The position numbers and the translations under genes were made by a program. Below are positions 1 through 9,065 of a DNA stretch of 64,000 bases, one piece after another. Positions within the stretch are counted from its first letter, which is position 1. Every line of letters starts with the position of its first letter. This DNA is from Kitasatospora cheerisanensis KCTC 2395 (GTDB lineage Bacteria > Actinomycetota > Actinomycetes > Streptomycetales > Streptomycetaceae). The stretch is from NCBI RefSeq assembly GCF_000696185.1, contig NZ_KK853997.1, positions 3,425,901 to 3,489,900 on the forward strand, written 5' to 3'. The notes beneath the pieces were generated by a model. The model saw nothing but the letters and a program-made list of their open reading frames with translations, had not been told where the DNA came from and did no database searches.

Positions 1-1
1 G

Positions 2-304
2 GCGGTCGCCGACTACTTCGACTTCTCGATCTACGTCGACGCCCGCACCGACGACATCGAGGCCTGGTACCTGGACCGGTTCCGCAAGCTCCGCGAGACC
101 GCCTTCCAGGACCCGAACTCCTACTTCCGGCGCTTCACCGAGGTGCCCGAGGAGGAGGCGATGGACTACGGCCGACAGGTCTGGCGGACCATCAACAAGC
201 CGAACCTGCTGGAGAACGTCCTGCCCACCCGCGGCCGGGCCACCCTGATCCTGCAGAAGGGCGCGGACCACAAGGTCCGCCGCGCACTGCTGCGCAAGCT
301 CTGA
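2..304 (+). CDS. coaA: Pantothenate kinase type I, C-terminal part
   Basis: This is the last 100 residues of an open frame that enters from before base 1 and stops with TGA. The segments [46 protein letters not shown] and [13 protein letters not shown] are typical of the C-terminal half of prokaryotic type I pantothenate kinase, which phosphorylates pantothenate in the first step of coenzyme A synthesis. The P-loop lies outside the window. In Streptomyces, coaA lies near glmM; here a five-gene polysaccharide locus separates the two. The gene is convergent with the lipoprotein gene at 335-1396. Confidence 0.9.
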   Translation, partial: AVADYFDFSIYVDARTDDIEAWYLDRFRKLRETAFQDPNSYFRRFTEVPEEEAMDYGRQVWRTINKPNLLENVLPTRGRATLILQKGADHKVRRALLRKL

Positions 305-319
305 CGGGGCGCCGGCAGA

Positions 320-353
320 CCGGCCGACGGCCCGTCAGGACGCCGTCGGCCGG
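320..353. terminator. Bidirectional hairpin between coaA and the convergent GH26 gene
   Basis: A perfect 12 bp inverted repeat (320-331 with 342-353) encloses a 10-base loop. It lies 15 bases after the coaA stop and overlaps the last codons of the opposing gene, so it could stop transcription from both sides. There is no T run, as is common in this genome. Confidence 0.6.
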
Positions 354-1396
354 GCCACCGGCCAGGAGCGCAGCGAGAGGGTCCCCAGGCCGTCCGCGAA
401 GGCCTTCCGGGTGGCCTGGTCGGTGGCGAACCGGTAGTCGTAGCGGCCGCCCTCCTCGACGCTGTGCTCGAACCAGACGAAGCCGGGCACCTTCGGGTGC
501 TCGGATATCCACTCGAACATGTCGGTGATCCAGGCGGCCTTCCGCGGGTCCGGCATCGCGCCGGTCTCCGAGACGAACACCGGCTTGTCGGCGACCTCGC
601 GCAGCCGGATGTAGGTCGGGTCGAGGACCTCGGAGGCGGTGGCCTCGCCGAAGCCGTAGGCGTCCATGCCCATCCAGTCGACGTACGCGTCGCCCGGGTA
701 GAGCTTCTGCAGGTCGCCGGAGGCGCCGCGGATCACGTTCGGGCTCCACAGCCAGATGACGTTGTCGACGTGCTCGGCGGCGAAGATGTCGTGCACGTGG
801 CGCCAGGCCGCCGCGTAGTCGCCCGGCTTGTTGCCGTTGGCGTTCGCCGACCACGGGTACCAGTCGCCGTTCATCTCGTGGGCGAACCGCAGCACCACCG
901 GCCAGCGCTGGTCACGGACCGCGCGGGCGAAGCGGGTTATGTACGGGTCGAACGCGCCGTCGGCGATCCGGCGGGTCGCGTACGAGGGCTGGTTCGCGGC
1001 GTACGGGGCGTCACCCGGCTCCCAGGTGAGCATCGGCACCGCGCCCTGCCGGTAGATCTCCTGGACGGTCGCCGGGTCGAACTCCTTGCGCCAGTCCAGG
1101 AAGTACTGCAGCATCGTCGGCCGCTTCCCGGCCGCCGCGGCGACCGCGTCGGTCTCGGCCGCGGAAGGGGTCTGATAGGTGCTCACCCCGAAGAACACGC
1201 CGGGGGCCGCCATGATCTGGGCCTTGGTCGGTGGGCCGGCCTCGGCCGGCGCGGAGGCGGACGGCGAACCGCCGTCCGGCTGCGCGCCGAACAGCGCACC
1301 GGCCGGGCCGGTGCCGTCGGACGCGCCCGAACACGACACGCCGGCCGCCATCAGTACCAACGCGGCGGCGCCGCGGCACCACGACCGGCGGTTCAT
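335..1396 (-). CDS. GH26-like glycoside hydrolase lipoprotein (beta-mannanase family)
   Basis: The 353-residue product starts with a lipoprotein signal peptide, a hydrophobic stretch ending in GVSC with Cys22 as the lipidated residue. A short Ala/Pro/Ser linker leads to a (beta/alpha)8-type domain from about residue 65. RFAHEMNGDWYPW carries the likely acid/base Glu174 and VFVSETGA the likely nucleophile Glu277, as in GH26 mannanase and endoglucanase relatives. A GAGGGGA site stands 8 bases before the ATG. It lies 24 bases after the gene at 1421-2332 and is probably co-transcribed with it. A paralogue with the same two motifs lies at 4169-5182. Substrate is not known; a surface hydrolase trimming a beta-linked glycan is the likely role. 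Confidence 0.8.
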   Translation of the reverse strand: MNRRSWCRGAAALVLMAAGVSCSGASDGTGPAGALFGAQPDGGSPSASAPAEAGPPTKAQIMAAPGVFFGVSTYQTPSAAETDAVAAAAGKRPTMLQYFLDWRKEFDPATVQEIYRQGAVPMLTWEPGDAPYAANQPSYATRRIADGAFDPYITRFARAVRDQRWPVVLRFAHEMNGDWYPWSANANGNKPGDYAAAWRHVHDIFAAEHVDNVIWLWSPNVIRGASGDLQKLYPGDAYVDWMGMDAYGFGEATASEVLDPTYIRLREVADKPVFVSETGAMPDPRKAAWITDMFEWISEHPKVPGFVWFEHSVEEGGRYDYRFATDQATRKAFADGLGTLSLRSWPVARPTAS

Positions 1397-1420
1397 CCGT
1401 TCATTCCCCTCGATTGATCG

Positions 1421-2332
1421 TCAGGCCCCCTTGGTCAGCAACTGGTCGAAGTAGCCGTCGAGTTCCTTGCCGGCGCTCTGCGCCAACGGGTCCTGGTCGC
1501 CGGCGCTGCCGCTGATCGGGCCCGCCACCGTGAACACCACGTAGCGGCCCTCGACCCGGTTGGTCAGCGAGCAGGCGACGTTGCGGCAGAACTCTCCCAC
1601 ATTGTCCTTGCCGAACAGTGGCTGGATCTGGCCCTTCATGCCGCTGCCGACCTTCTTCGCGTCGGCCTCGCTCTTGAACACCGCGACGCCCACCGTCACG
1701 GCCGTGTTGCCGCTGAAGTAGGTGCCGCGCATCAGCTGACTGCAGTTCGCGTTGGTGAGGACGTCACCGAGGCCGGCTCCGGTTGCCCTCCAGCACGGAT
1801 TGTCCGTGGTGGTGGACTTGCGGACGTAGTTGTGCCCGCCGATGTTGAGCGACTGGTCGGCGAACAGGGCCTCGGCGGTGATGGCCGGCGGCAACTGCTT
1901 GCCCGGCGAAGCGCTGCCCGACGGCTTGGCGCTGCCGGTGGGCGACGCCGGGGCGGACGCCGACTGCGAGGCGACCGGCTTGTTGTCGGGAGTGTCCTTC
2001 TGACTCAGCACGGCGACCGCGGCCGCGCCCGCGCCGAGCACCACCACGCCGACGCCGATGCCCAGACCCGTCATCAGGCGCTTGCGGCGCACCTGGGCCT
2101 CGCGCTGGTCGGCCAGCTGCTGCCAGTCCGGCTCGAACGACTGCTGGACCGGCGGAGGCCCCGGATAGGGGTACTGTGTCTGCTGCTGCTGCCACGGCTG
2201 AGGCTGTTGCGGGAACTGCGGAGCACCCTGGGCCGGCGGCTGACCAGGCATCTGCTGGGGCCCGCCGAAAGGCTGTTGCGGCTGCCCACCCGGAGTGTTC
2301 GGACTCTGCGGTACACCCATCCCATCGCTCAT
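1421..2332 (-). CDS. Single-pass membrane protein with Pro/Gln-rich cytoplasmic tail
   Basis: I do not recognise a named family. The 303-residue product has a Pro/Gln/Gly-rich N terminus (residues 1-65), a basic stretch VRRKR, one membrane segment at about 87-110, a Ser/Pro/Ala linker (about 118-150) and an extracellular domain with several cysteines. This build resembles the many Streptomyces proteins with a PQ-rich tail and a secreted sensor-like or scaffold domain. The open frame extends to 2548, but ATG 2332 is preferred because the PQ-rich protein begins there. TAGCAT stands 12 bases upstream of this ATG, so the mRNA may be nearly leaderless. It is divergent from the glycosyltransferase at 2559 and upstream of the GH26 gene. 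Confidence 0.65.
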   Translation of the reverse strand: MSDGMGVPQSPNTPGGQPQQPFGGPQQMPGQPPAQGAPQFPQQPQPWQQQQTQYPYPGPPPVQQSFEPDWQQLADQREAQVRRKRLMTGLGIGVGVVVLGAGAAAVAVLSQKDTPDNKPVASQSASAPASPTGSAKPSGSASPGKQLPPAITAEALFADQSLNIGGHNYVRKSTTTDNPCWRATGAGLGDVLTNANCSQLMRGTYFSGNTAVTVGVAVFKSEADAKKVGSGMKGQIQPLFGKDNVGEFCRNVACSLTNRVEGRYVVFTVAGPISGSAGDQDPLAQSAGKELDGYFDQLLTKGA

Positions 2333-2558
2333 GTGCGTGAATGCTAGGGCATCTGCGGCCATTCGGTGATGCCGCCTCCACAGCCATCCGGAATGTCCCG
2401 CTTTCCACCGGCCGCCGTCGCCGCACCGTGATGCAACCGTCATCCAGCGCCCCCGGGACGGCAAGACCCGTCCGATAAACTCCTCCGGCCGCCGGTCGCG
2501 CCTTACACCGCACAGGTAGGCCGAGTACGAATCCTGAAACACGGCCACGGGACCTCAC

Positions 2559-4172
2559 TTGTCCAGCAATACCGACTCGACTCGTCGCACCCAGCGGCGC
2601 AGCCCCGTTCCCGCGCAGCGCCGCCGGAAGCCCGCAGCGGCGCCGCCGGAGCTCGGGCTGCTTCCCAAGCCCCCGAACGACAGCGAGAAGTTCGCCTACG
2701 CGAAGCGCCACCTGTGGGTGCTGACGCTCAGTTCGCTGATCAGCTTCACCTGCCTGGCGTTCAGTCAGATCACCTTGGTCACCAAGGCTCCCTGGTTGTG
2801 GATCTACTCGCCGTTCCTGGCGTTCACGGTGATCTACTACCTGATCTCGCTCCGGGTCACCGGACTCAACGGCGACTTCGACGTCAAGGGCCACCGCCAG
2901 CTGGTGCGCACCTGGCGGCCGGAGGAGTACCCGACCGTCGACGTCTTCCTGCCGGTGTGCGGCGAGCCGATCGAGATCCTGCACAACACCTGGAAGCACG
3001 TCCGGGAGATGGCCGACGCCTACCCCGGCCTCTGCATGCCGTACGTGCTCGACGACTCCGCCAGCCCCGAACTCGAGGCCATGGCCGCCGACTTCGGCTT
3101 CCGCTACGGCACCCGGCCGAACCGCGGCTGGTACAAGAAGGCCGGCAACCTGCACTTCGGCTTCGGCAACTCCGACGGCGAGTTCATCCTCATCCTGGAC
3201 GCCGACTTCACGCCGCGGTCCGACCTGCTGTCCGAGCTCCTCCCGCACATGGACGCCGACCCGAAGCTCGGCATCGTCCAGTCCCCCCAGTACTTCCGGG
3301 TGCTGGACTCGCAGAGCTGGGTGGAGCGCGGCGCCGGCGCCGTGCAGGAGCTGTTCTACCGCTCGGTGCAGGTCTCCCGGCAGGCCCGCGACGGCGCGAT
3401 CTGCGTCGGCAGCTGCGCCATCTACCGGCGCGCCGCGCTGGAGGAGAACGGCGGCACCACGCTGATCGAGCACTCCGAGGACGTGCACACCGGCTTCGAC
3501 CTGCGCCGCCTCGGCTGGGGTCTGAAGTACGTGCCGCTGGCGCTGGCCACCGGAGTCTGCCCGGACACCGCGGGCGCGTTCTACAACCAGCAGTACCGCT
3601 GGTGCTCCGGCTCGATGAGCCTGCTCGGCAGCCGCAAGTTCTGGGACACCAAGCTGCGCTGGAGCAGCCGGCTCTGCTACATGTCCGGCTTCTTCTACTA
3701 CATCCACACGGCGATCTTCATCTTCCTGTCGCCGGTGATCCCGCTGGCGCTGCTGATCTGGCACCCGGAGATGTTCCTGGTCGAGCGGCTCTGGCTGGTG
3801 CTGCCCAGCCTGGTCTACACCACCATGATCTTCCCGCTCTGGCACCGCGTCCCGTACCGCCTGGAAGCCTGGTCCTGCCGCATGATGTACGGCTGGGCGC
3901 ACTTCTTCGCGATCTGGGACATCCTGCGCCGCAAGCGGATGGCGTGGCAGCCCACCGGTTCCAGCACCGCCAAGAAGAACCGCACCCGCCGACTGTGGAT
4001 CGGCCTGTCCGTGTGGGGCGGCGGCACCGCCCTCGCCTGGGTCGGCATCGCCGTGTGGCGCATCCTCACCGGGTACCCGCCGGACTACGCCCTGGTGCTC
4101 GCCTCCGGGCTGTTCTACGCCCTGGTGGTCGGCCGCACCCTCCTCCAGCCCCGAAGCGAGAAGGCCGCGTGA
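2559..4172 (+). CDS. Processive family 2 glycosyltransferase, cellulose synthase-like
   Basis: The 537-residue membrane enzyme should polymerise a beta-glycan from a nucleotide sugar and pass it through its own channel. A basic, disordered N terminus is followed by two membrane segments (about 51-70 and 79-98), the GT-A domain, and further membrane segments from about 365 on. The catalytic signature is complete: DDS (165-167), DAD (214-216), EDVHTG (307-312) and QQYRWCSGS (344-352, the Q-x-x-R-W motif). No PilZ domain is visible, so c-di-GMP control of the BcsA kind is not expected. The start is TTG. The gene overlaps the next by GTGA. Product polymer is unknown; cellulose- or mannan-like chains are possible. 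Confidence 0.85.
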   Translation: MSSNTDSTRRTQRRSPVPAQRRRKPAAAPPELGLLPKPPNDSEKFAYAKRHLWVLTLSSLISFTCLAFSQITLVTKAPWLWIYSPFLAFTVIYYLISLRVTGLNGDFDVKGHRQLVRTWRPEEYPTVDVFLPVCGEPIEILHNTWKHVREMADAYPGLCMPYVLDDSASPELEAMAADFGFRYGTRPNRGWYKKAGNLHFGFGNSDGEFILILDADFTPRSDLLSELLPHMDADPKLGIVQSPQYFRVLDSQSWVERGAGAVQELFYRSVQVSRQARDGAICVGSCAIYRRAALEENGGTTLIEHSEDVHTGFDLRRLGWGLKYVPLALATGVCPDTAGAFYNQQYRWCSGSMSLLGSRKFWDTKLRWSSRLCYMSGFFYYIHTAIFIFLSPVIPLALLIWHPEMFLVERLWLVLPSLVYTTMIFPLWHRVPYRLEAWSCRMMYGWAHFFAIWDILRRKRMAWQPTGSSTAKKNRTRRLWIGLSVWGGGTALAWVGIAVWRILTGYPPDYALVLASGLFYALVVGRTLLQPRSEKAA

Positions 4173-5182
4173 AACCGACCTACCGAGCCCGAACAGCCGC
4201 GTGCCTGCTGATGGCCGGCCTGCTCACCCTGCTGCCCGGCTGCACCCGCTCCGGGTCGACCGCCGGCGGCCACGACGCGTTCGGCCCCGGCGACACCCAG
4301 GTGGCCTCCGCCGACCCCACCCAGGCGCCGGCCGACACCACCCCGCTGCTGCAGCCCGCGAAGAAGTACATCGGCGTCGCCCTGGACGGCGCCCCGGCGT
4401 CCATGGACCCGGTGCAGAAGTACACCCAGCTGGTCGGCAAGCAGCCCAACATCATTGAGAACTACGCCGGTTGGGGCGACCAGTTCGACTCCACCGGCGT
4501 CCGGCTGACCTGGCAGAACGGCGCCCTGCCGTACATCGCCTGGGAGCCGCACAAGACCCCGCTGGCCGACATCGCCAAGGGCGCCTCGGACGACTACATC
4601 AAGACCTTCGCCTCCGCCGTCCAGAAGACCAACGTCCCGGTGGCGATCAGCTTCGCCCACGAGATGAACGGCCACTGGTACGACTGGGGCACCAAGACCA
4701 ACAGCCCCGAGGACTTCGTCGGGGCGTGGCGCCGGATCCACGACATCTTCCAGGACCGCGGTGCGTCCAACGTCATCTGGGTGTGGAGCCCGAACATCAT
4801 CAACCCGGTGAAGAACGTCGCCCTCCAGCCGTACTTCCCGGGCGACGGCTACATCGACTGGGTCGGCATGGTCGGCTACTGGACCGAGTGCTGCGACAAG
4901 AACTTCGAGCAGGTCTACGGCGGGACCATGGACCAGGTCCGCGCCTTCACCGGCAAGCCCTTCATCATCAGCGAGACCGCCGCCGAACCCGGCAAGAAGG
5001 CGTCCTCCTTCGTCGAAGAGCTCTTCAACGGCGTGGAGAAGCACCCGGACGTCCTGGGCTTCATCTGGTTCAACATCAGCAAGCGCGCCGACTGGCGGCT
5101 GGAGAAGACGCCCAGCTCGCTGGCCGCCTTCAAGCAGCACGCTGCCGACCCCCAGTACGGCTTCGATCCGAGAAAACCCTGA
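4169..5182 (+). CDS. GH26-like glycoside hydrolase lipoprotein, second copy
   Basis: The 337-residue product has a lipoprotein signal ending LLPGC (Cys25) and a GH26-type domain. SFAHEMNGHWYDW carries Glu165 (acid/base) and FIISETAAE carries Glu269 (nucleophile). It keeps the same layout as the protein at 335-1396 (WSPN, PYFPGDGYIDWVGM, GFIWF), so the two are paralogues. The GTG start overlaps the stop of the glycosyltransferase by 4 bases and its TGA overlaps the next ATG, which implies tight translational coupling. This pairing suggests a synthase-associated hydrolase that edits or releases the polymer, as BcsZ does for cellulose; that role is inferred. Confidence 0.8.
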   Translation: MKPTYRARTAACLLMAGLLTLLPGCTRSGSTAGGHDAFGPGDTQVASADPTQAPADTTPLLQPAKKYIGVALDGAPASMDPVQKYTQLVGKQPNIIENYAGWGDQFDSTGVRLTWQNGALPYIAWEPHKTPLADIAKGASDDYIKTFASAVQKTNVPVAISFAHEMNGHWYDWGTKTNSPEDFVGAWRRIHDIFQDRGASNVIWVWSPNIINPVKNVALQPYFPGDGYIDWVGMVGYWTECCDKNFEQVYGGTMDQVRAFTGKPFIISETAAEPGKKASSFVEELFNGVEKHPDVLGFIWFNISKRADWRLEKTPSSLAAFKQHAADPQYGFDPRKP

Positions 5183-6906
5183 TGACGCAGCAGCGCGACG
5201 ACGCATTCACCCCCCACGCCTCCGACGAGCACGAGGACCACTACCGCGAGGACCGCTACCGCGCGGAACGGAGCTTCAGCTGGTTCGTCGAAGAACCCCC
5301 GGCCGCGCCGCAGGAACAGCCGGCCCCCGAACCCGGCTACACCCTGCCCGACGTCCCCGACGTCGGCTGGGACCCGCTGCCCAGCAGCCGCCGCACCTGG
5401 GTCAGCCGTCTGGTGCTGTTCGGCATCCTGCTCGCGCAGGCCCTGCTGACGCTCCGGCTGAGCAACAGCGCCTTCGAGGACGAGGCGCTGTACCTGTACG
5501 CGGGCCACCTCCAGCTGCACCACCTGAACGGCGGCGCCCCGCTGCCGGACTCCTTCGCCTCGTACTTCTCCGGCTCGCCGCTGCTGTACCCGCCGCTGGC
5601 CGCCGCGTTCGACGCCTGGTTCGGCCTGGCCGGCGCCCGCGGCCTGTCGCTGGGCTTCATGCTGGGCACCACCGCCCTGCTGTACATGATGACCCGCCGG
5701 CTGTTCAACGAGCGGGTCGGCCTGGTCGCCGCGGCCTGCTTCGCCGTCACCCAGTCCACCCTGTTCATGGGCGCGCTGGCCACCTACGACGCGGCCGCGC
5801 TGTTCCTGATCGCGGTCGGCGCCTGGCTCGCGGTGCGCACCGCCCGCCGCGGCTGGTGGCTGAGCACCCTGACCATCCCCCCGGTCCTGGTGCTGGCCGT
5901 CGCCGTCAAGTACGCCTCGCTGATGTACGCCCCGATCGTGGTGGCGCTGGCCTGCCTGGCCGCCGTGCCGTACCACGCCTGGCGGGCGCTGCTGCGGGCG
6001 TTCCTGATCCCGGCCGTCGCGGTCGGCGGCGCGTACGCCGCGCTGCGTCTCACCGGCTCGGACATGCTCGAGGGCCTGCAGTCCACCACCACCGCCCGCG
6101 CCACCGGCCACGGCGTCCGGATGGACATGCTCCGCGACTGCGCCGAGTGGGGCGGCCTGCTGTTCGCCCTGGCGCTGCTCGGCACCGTGCTGTACGCCCT
6201 CAAGGGCCGCATGAGCGAGGCCCCGACCATGCACGCCGTCCGGGTGCCGCGCCGGCTGTGGCGCATCCTGATGGGCCTGCTGCTGACCGGCACCGCGGTG
6301 CTCGCGCCGGCGTACCAGATCTGGATCCACGAGAGCGTCTCGCTGCACAAGCACATCGGCTACGGCCTGTTCTTCGCCGCACCGATGGCCGCCCTCGGCA
6401 TCACCCGCGTGGTCGGCTCGCACTTCCGCCACCCGCAGCTCGGCATCCTCGCCTGGGTCACCCTGCTGGTGCTCGGCATGGTGCAGTCCAACAGCCTGTA
6501 CCACGCCTGGCCGAACTCCAGCCAGCTGATCGCCACCCTCGACCGGCAGCTGGTGCCCAACGGGCACTACCTGGTCGAGGCGAACTCGGTCCCGCGCTAC
6601 TACCTGCGGGAGAAGGTCGAGTTCGGCCAGTGGACGTCGACGTACACCATCACGTACCAGACCAAGGACAAGAAGCTGCTCAGCGGTGAGCAGGGCTTCA
6701 AGGCCGCCCTCACCGACGGCTACTTCGACGTCGTGGTGTTCGACCGGACGGTCACCGGCGCGCTCGACGAGAAGCTCACCAAGCAGCTCCGCACCGAGGG
6801 CAAGTACCGACTGCTCGTCAGCATCCCCTACCAGAACACCTACGGTAAGGGCTTCTACCAGGTGTGGATCCCGGTGAAGAAGAACCAACCCGCCCCGCAG
6901 CAGTAG
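5182..6906 (+). CDS. GT39-type (ArnT/PMT-like) membrane glycosyltransferase
   Basis: The 574-residue protein has an acidic cytoplasmic N terminus (about 70 residues) and then 10 or more membrane segments. The first loop contains FEDEALYLYAGH, the acidic catalytic motif of GT-C fold enzymes that use polyprenyl-phosphate sugars. The C-terminal 130 residues form a soluble extracytoplasmic domain with NGHYLVEANSVPRYYL. It is the last gene of a three-gene operon whose members overlap at every junction. It may add side groups to the glycan made by the family 2 enzyme or glycosylate a surface protein; donor and acceptor cannot be read from sequence. Confidence 0.75.
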   Translation: MTQQRDDAFTPHASDEHEDHYREDRYRAERSFSWFVEEPPAAPQEQPAPEPGYTLPDVPDVGWDPLPSSRRTWVSRLVLFGILLAQALLTLRLSNSAFEDEALYLYAGHLQLHHLNGGAPLPDSFASYFSGSPLLYPPLAAAFDAWFGLAGARGLSLGFMLGTTALLYMMTRRLFNERVGLVAAACFAVTQSTLFMGALATYDAAALFLIAVGAWLAVRTARRGWWLSTLTIPPVLVLAVAVKYASLMYAPIVVALACLAAVPYHAWRALLRAFLIPAVAVGGAYAALRLTGSDMLEGLQSTTTARATGHGVRMDMLRDCAEWGGLLFALALLGTVLYALKGRMSEAPTMHAVRVPRRLWRILMGLLLTGTAVLAPAYQIWIHESVSLHKHIGYGLFFAAPMAALGITRVVGSHFRHPQLGILAWVTLLVLGMVQSNSLYHAWPNSSQLIATLDRQLVPNGHYLVEANSVPRYYLREKVEFGQWTSTYTITYQTKDKKLLSGEQGFKAALTDGYFDVVVFDRTVTGALDEKLTKQLRTEGKYRLLVSIPYQNTYGKGFYQVWIPVKKNQPAPQQ

Positions 6907-6921
6907 CAGCGGCAGGGAACG

Positions 6922-6957
6922 CGTCGGGGGCCGGTCCGAACGGACCGGCCCCCGACG
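6922..6957. terminator. Strong hairpin after the polysaccharide operon
   Basis: A 16 bp perfect GC-rich stem (6922-6937 with 6942-6957) has a 4-base loop and is followed by TTT on the plus strand. It lies 15 bases after the stop of the GT39 gene and 55 bases from the convergent glmM stop, so it can serve both. Confidence 0.85.
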
Positions 6958-7012
6958 TTTCGTCAGCCCGACGTTCTTGGTGAGCCCGACGGCGCGTCAG
7001 CCCGAGTTGCCG

Positions 7013-8377
7013 TCAGCCCAGGTGCAGCCGAACCGATTCGGCAAGGCGCTCGCAGACCGACAGGGCCTGCTCGTGGCCGACCGCCTCGACCATCACGCGC
7101 ACCAGCGGCTCGGTGCCGGACTTGCGCAGCAGCACCCGCCCGGTGGAGCCCAGCTCGGTCTCCGCGGCGGAGACCGCGGCCTGCAGTTCGAGGCAGGTCT
7201 CGACCCGGTCCTTGTCGACGTCCTTGACGTTGATCAGCACCTGCGGCAGCCGCGTCATCACGGTGGCGAGGTCGGCCAGCGGCTGCTTGGTCGCGGCCAG
7301 CCGGGCGCCCAGCATCAGGCCGGTCAGGGTGCCGTCGCCGGTGGTGGCGTGGTCGAGCAGGATCACGTGGCCGGACTGCTCGCCGCCGAGCGCGAAGCCG
7401 TGCTGCTTCATCTCCTCCAGCACGTACCGGTCGCCGACCGCGGTCTGCACCAGCTCGATGCCCTCGCGTTCCATCGCCAGCTTGAAGCCCAGGTTGGACA
7501 TCACGGTGGCGACCGCGGTGTTGCGGCGCAGCGTGCCGGCCTCCTTCATGGCGACCGCGAGGATCGCCAGGATCTGGTCGCCGTCGACCTCCTCGCCCTC
7601 GGCGTCGGCGGCCAGGCAGCGGTCCGCGTCGCCGTCCAGGGCGATGCCGAGGTCGGCCTTGTGCTCCTTCATCGCGGCGCGCAGCTTGTCCAGGTGGGTG
7701 GAGCCGACGCCGTCGTTGATGTTCAGGCCGGTCGGCTCGGTGCCCAGGGTGTACACCACCTCGGCGCCGGCCCGGGCGAACGCCTCCGGGGCGACCCGGG
7801 CGGCCGCACCGTGCGCGCCGTCGATGACGACCTTCACGCCGTCCAGCCGGTTCGGCAGCACCGCGACCAGGTGCGCCACGTACCGGTCGAAGCCCTCGTT
7901 GTACTGGCGGACCCGGCCCACCGCGGCGCCGGTCGGGCGGTCCCAGGTCTCGTCGCCGACGCCGTAGCGCCGGTAGTGCGACTCGATCGCGTCCTCGATC
8001 GCGTCGTCCAGCTTGTGGCCGCCGCGGGCGAGGAACTTGATGCCGTTGTCGGGCATCGCGTTGTGGCTGGCGGACAGCATCACGCCGAAGTCCGCGCCGA
8101 GCGCGCCGGTCAGGTACGCGACGGCCGGGGTGGGCAGCACGCCGACCCGCAGCACGTCCACGCCGGCACTGGCCAGGCCGGCGATCACCGCGGCCTCCAG
8201 GAACTCTCCGGACGCCCGGGGGTCACGGCCGACCACGGCGACCGGCCGGTGCCCCTCGAACGCGTTCGCGTCCCCGAGCACATGGGCGGCGGCCACTGAC
8301 AGGCCGAGCGCCAGCTCCGCGGTCAGGCCGACATTGGCCACCCCGCGCACCCCGTCCGTACCGAAGAGTCGTGCCAT
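7013..8377 (-). CDS. glmM: Phosphoglucosamine mutase
   Basis: It interconverts glucosamine-6-phosphate and glucosamine-1-phosphate on the way to UDP-GlcNAc and peptidoglycan. The 454 residues match the usual length. [10 protein letters not shown] starts domain 1. SASHN (102-106) carries the phosphoserine loop, DGDADR binds the metal, GEQSGH recognises the sugar and [12 protein letters not shown] binds phosphate. The frame is open upstream to 8500, but ATG 8377 gives the standard MARLFGTDG start and the extra stretch would cross the rpsI terminator. It follows rplM-rpsI, the usual Streptomyces order. Confidence 0.96.
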   Translation of the reverse strand: MARLFGTDGVRGVANVGLTAELALGLSVAAAHVLGDANAFEGHRPVAVVGRDPRASGEFLEAAVIAGLASAGVDVLRVGVLPTPAVAYLTGALGADFGVMLSASHNAMPDNGIKFLARGGHKLDDAIEDAIESHYRRYGVGDETWDRPTGAAVGRVRQYNEGFDRYVAHLVAVLPNRLDGVKVVIDGAHGAAARVAPEAFARAGAEVVYTLGTEPTGLNINDGVGSTHLDKLRAAMKEHKADLGIALDGDADRCLAADAEGEEVDGDQILAILAVAMKEAGTLRRNTAVATVMSNLGFKLAMEREGIELVQTAVGDRYVLEEMKQHGFALGGEQSGHVILLDHATTGDGTLTGLMLGARLAATKQPLADLATVMTRLPQVLINVKDVDKDRVETCLELQAAVSAAETELGSTGRVLLRKSGTEPLVRVMVEAVGHEQALSVCERLAESVRLHLG

Positions 8378-8461
8378 GTTCGCGTTCGTCCCGTCCTGTC
8401 GCGCCTGTCGGCTCGGTTGGTACCAGCCCCCGCGGACCCCGCACGAGTCCGGGAGGCACAA

Positions 8462-8490
8462 CGCCCCGGAGCACGAAGTGCTCCGGGGCG
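8462..8490 (-). terminator. Hairpin between rpsI and glmM
   Basis: A 13 bp perfect stem (8462-8474 with 8478-8490) has a 3-base loop. It begins 22 bases after the rpsI stop, before the glmM start, so it ends or weakens the rplM-rpsI transcript. Confidence 0.8.
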
Positions 8491-8511
8491 AGGATCGCAT
8501 GCAGGGTGCGA

Positions 8512-9018
8512 TTAGCGCTTGCTGTACTGCGGCGCCTTGCGGGCCTTCTTCAGACCGGCCTTCTTACGCTCGACGGCGCGGGCGTCACGGGTCAGGAAGC
8601 CGGCCTTCTTCAGCGGGCCGCGGTTGTTGTCCACGTCCGCCTCGTTCAGCGCACGGGCCACGCCGAGGCGCAGCGCGTAGGCCTGACCGGAGACGCCGCC
8701 ACCCGAGATGCGGGCGATGACGTCGTAACGGCCGTCCAGCTCCAGGAGCTTGAAGGGCTCGTTCACGGTCTGCTGGTGCACCTTGTTGGGGAAGTAGTTC
8801 TCCAGGGTGCGACCGTTGATCTTCCACACGCCGGTGCCGGGGACGATGCGCACGCGGGCGATCGCCTCCTTGCGGCGGCCGAGGCCGGCGCCGGGGACGG
8901 CCTCGCCGAAGCGGCCGGCCAGCGACTCGGTGGTGTACTCGGACTCGGTGGTGTACTCGTCGACGTTCTCGTCGTCGAAGTCGACCTCGAGGGTGCTCTC
9001 GATGGCAGTCTCGGCCAC
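8512..9018 (-). CDS. rpsI: 30S ribosomal protein S9
   Basis: The 168-residue S9 has an acidic N-terminal extension of about 40 residues and then the conserved core [46 protein letters not shown] and [17 protein letters not shown] ending in QYSKR. The basic C-terminal tail reaches into the 30S P site in known ribosomes. The extension holds a tandem duplication of EYTTES encoded by an exact 18 bp repeat. It follows rplM after a 47-base gap, in the two-gene operon found in most bacteria. Confidence 0.97.
   Translation of the reverse strand: MAETAIESTLEVDFDDENVDEYTTESEYTTESLAGRFGEAVPGAGLGRRKEAIARVRIVPGTGVWKINGRTLENYFPNKVHQQTVNEPFKLLELDGRYDVIARISGGGVSGQAYALRLGVARALNEADVDNNRGPLKKAGFLTRDARAVERKKAGLKKARKAPQYSKR
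8924..8959 (-). repeat. Exact 18 bp tandem repeat inside rpsI
   Basis: Positions 8924-8941 and 8942-8959 are identical and in frame, duplicating six residues (EYTTES) in the acidic, probably disordered N terminus of S9. It looks like a slippage or unequal exchange event with little cost to the ribosome. Confidence 0.9.
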
Positions 9019-9065
9019 GGTGTTCCTCAGCTCTTCTACGTCAGTTGGGGTGTGGGTGGCCGGAA

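Noticed and set aside
7013-8500. Upstream-extended start for glmM at 8500
   Set aside because: The extension runs through the rpsI terminator hairpin and is absent from the family; ATG 8377 gives the canonical start.
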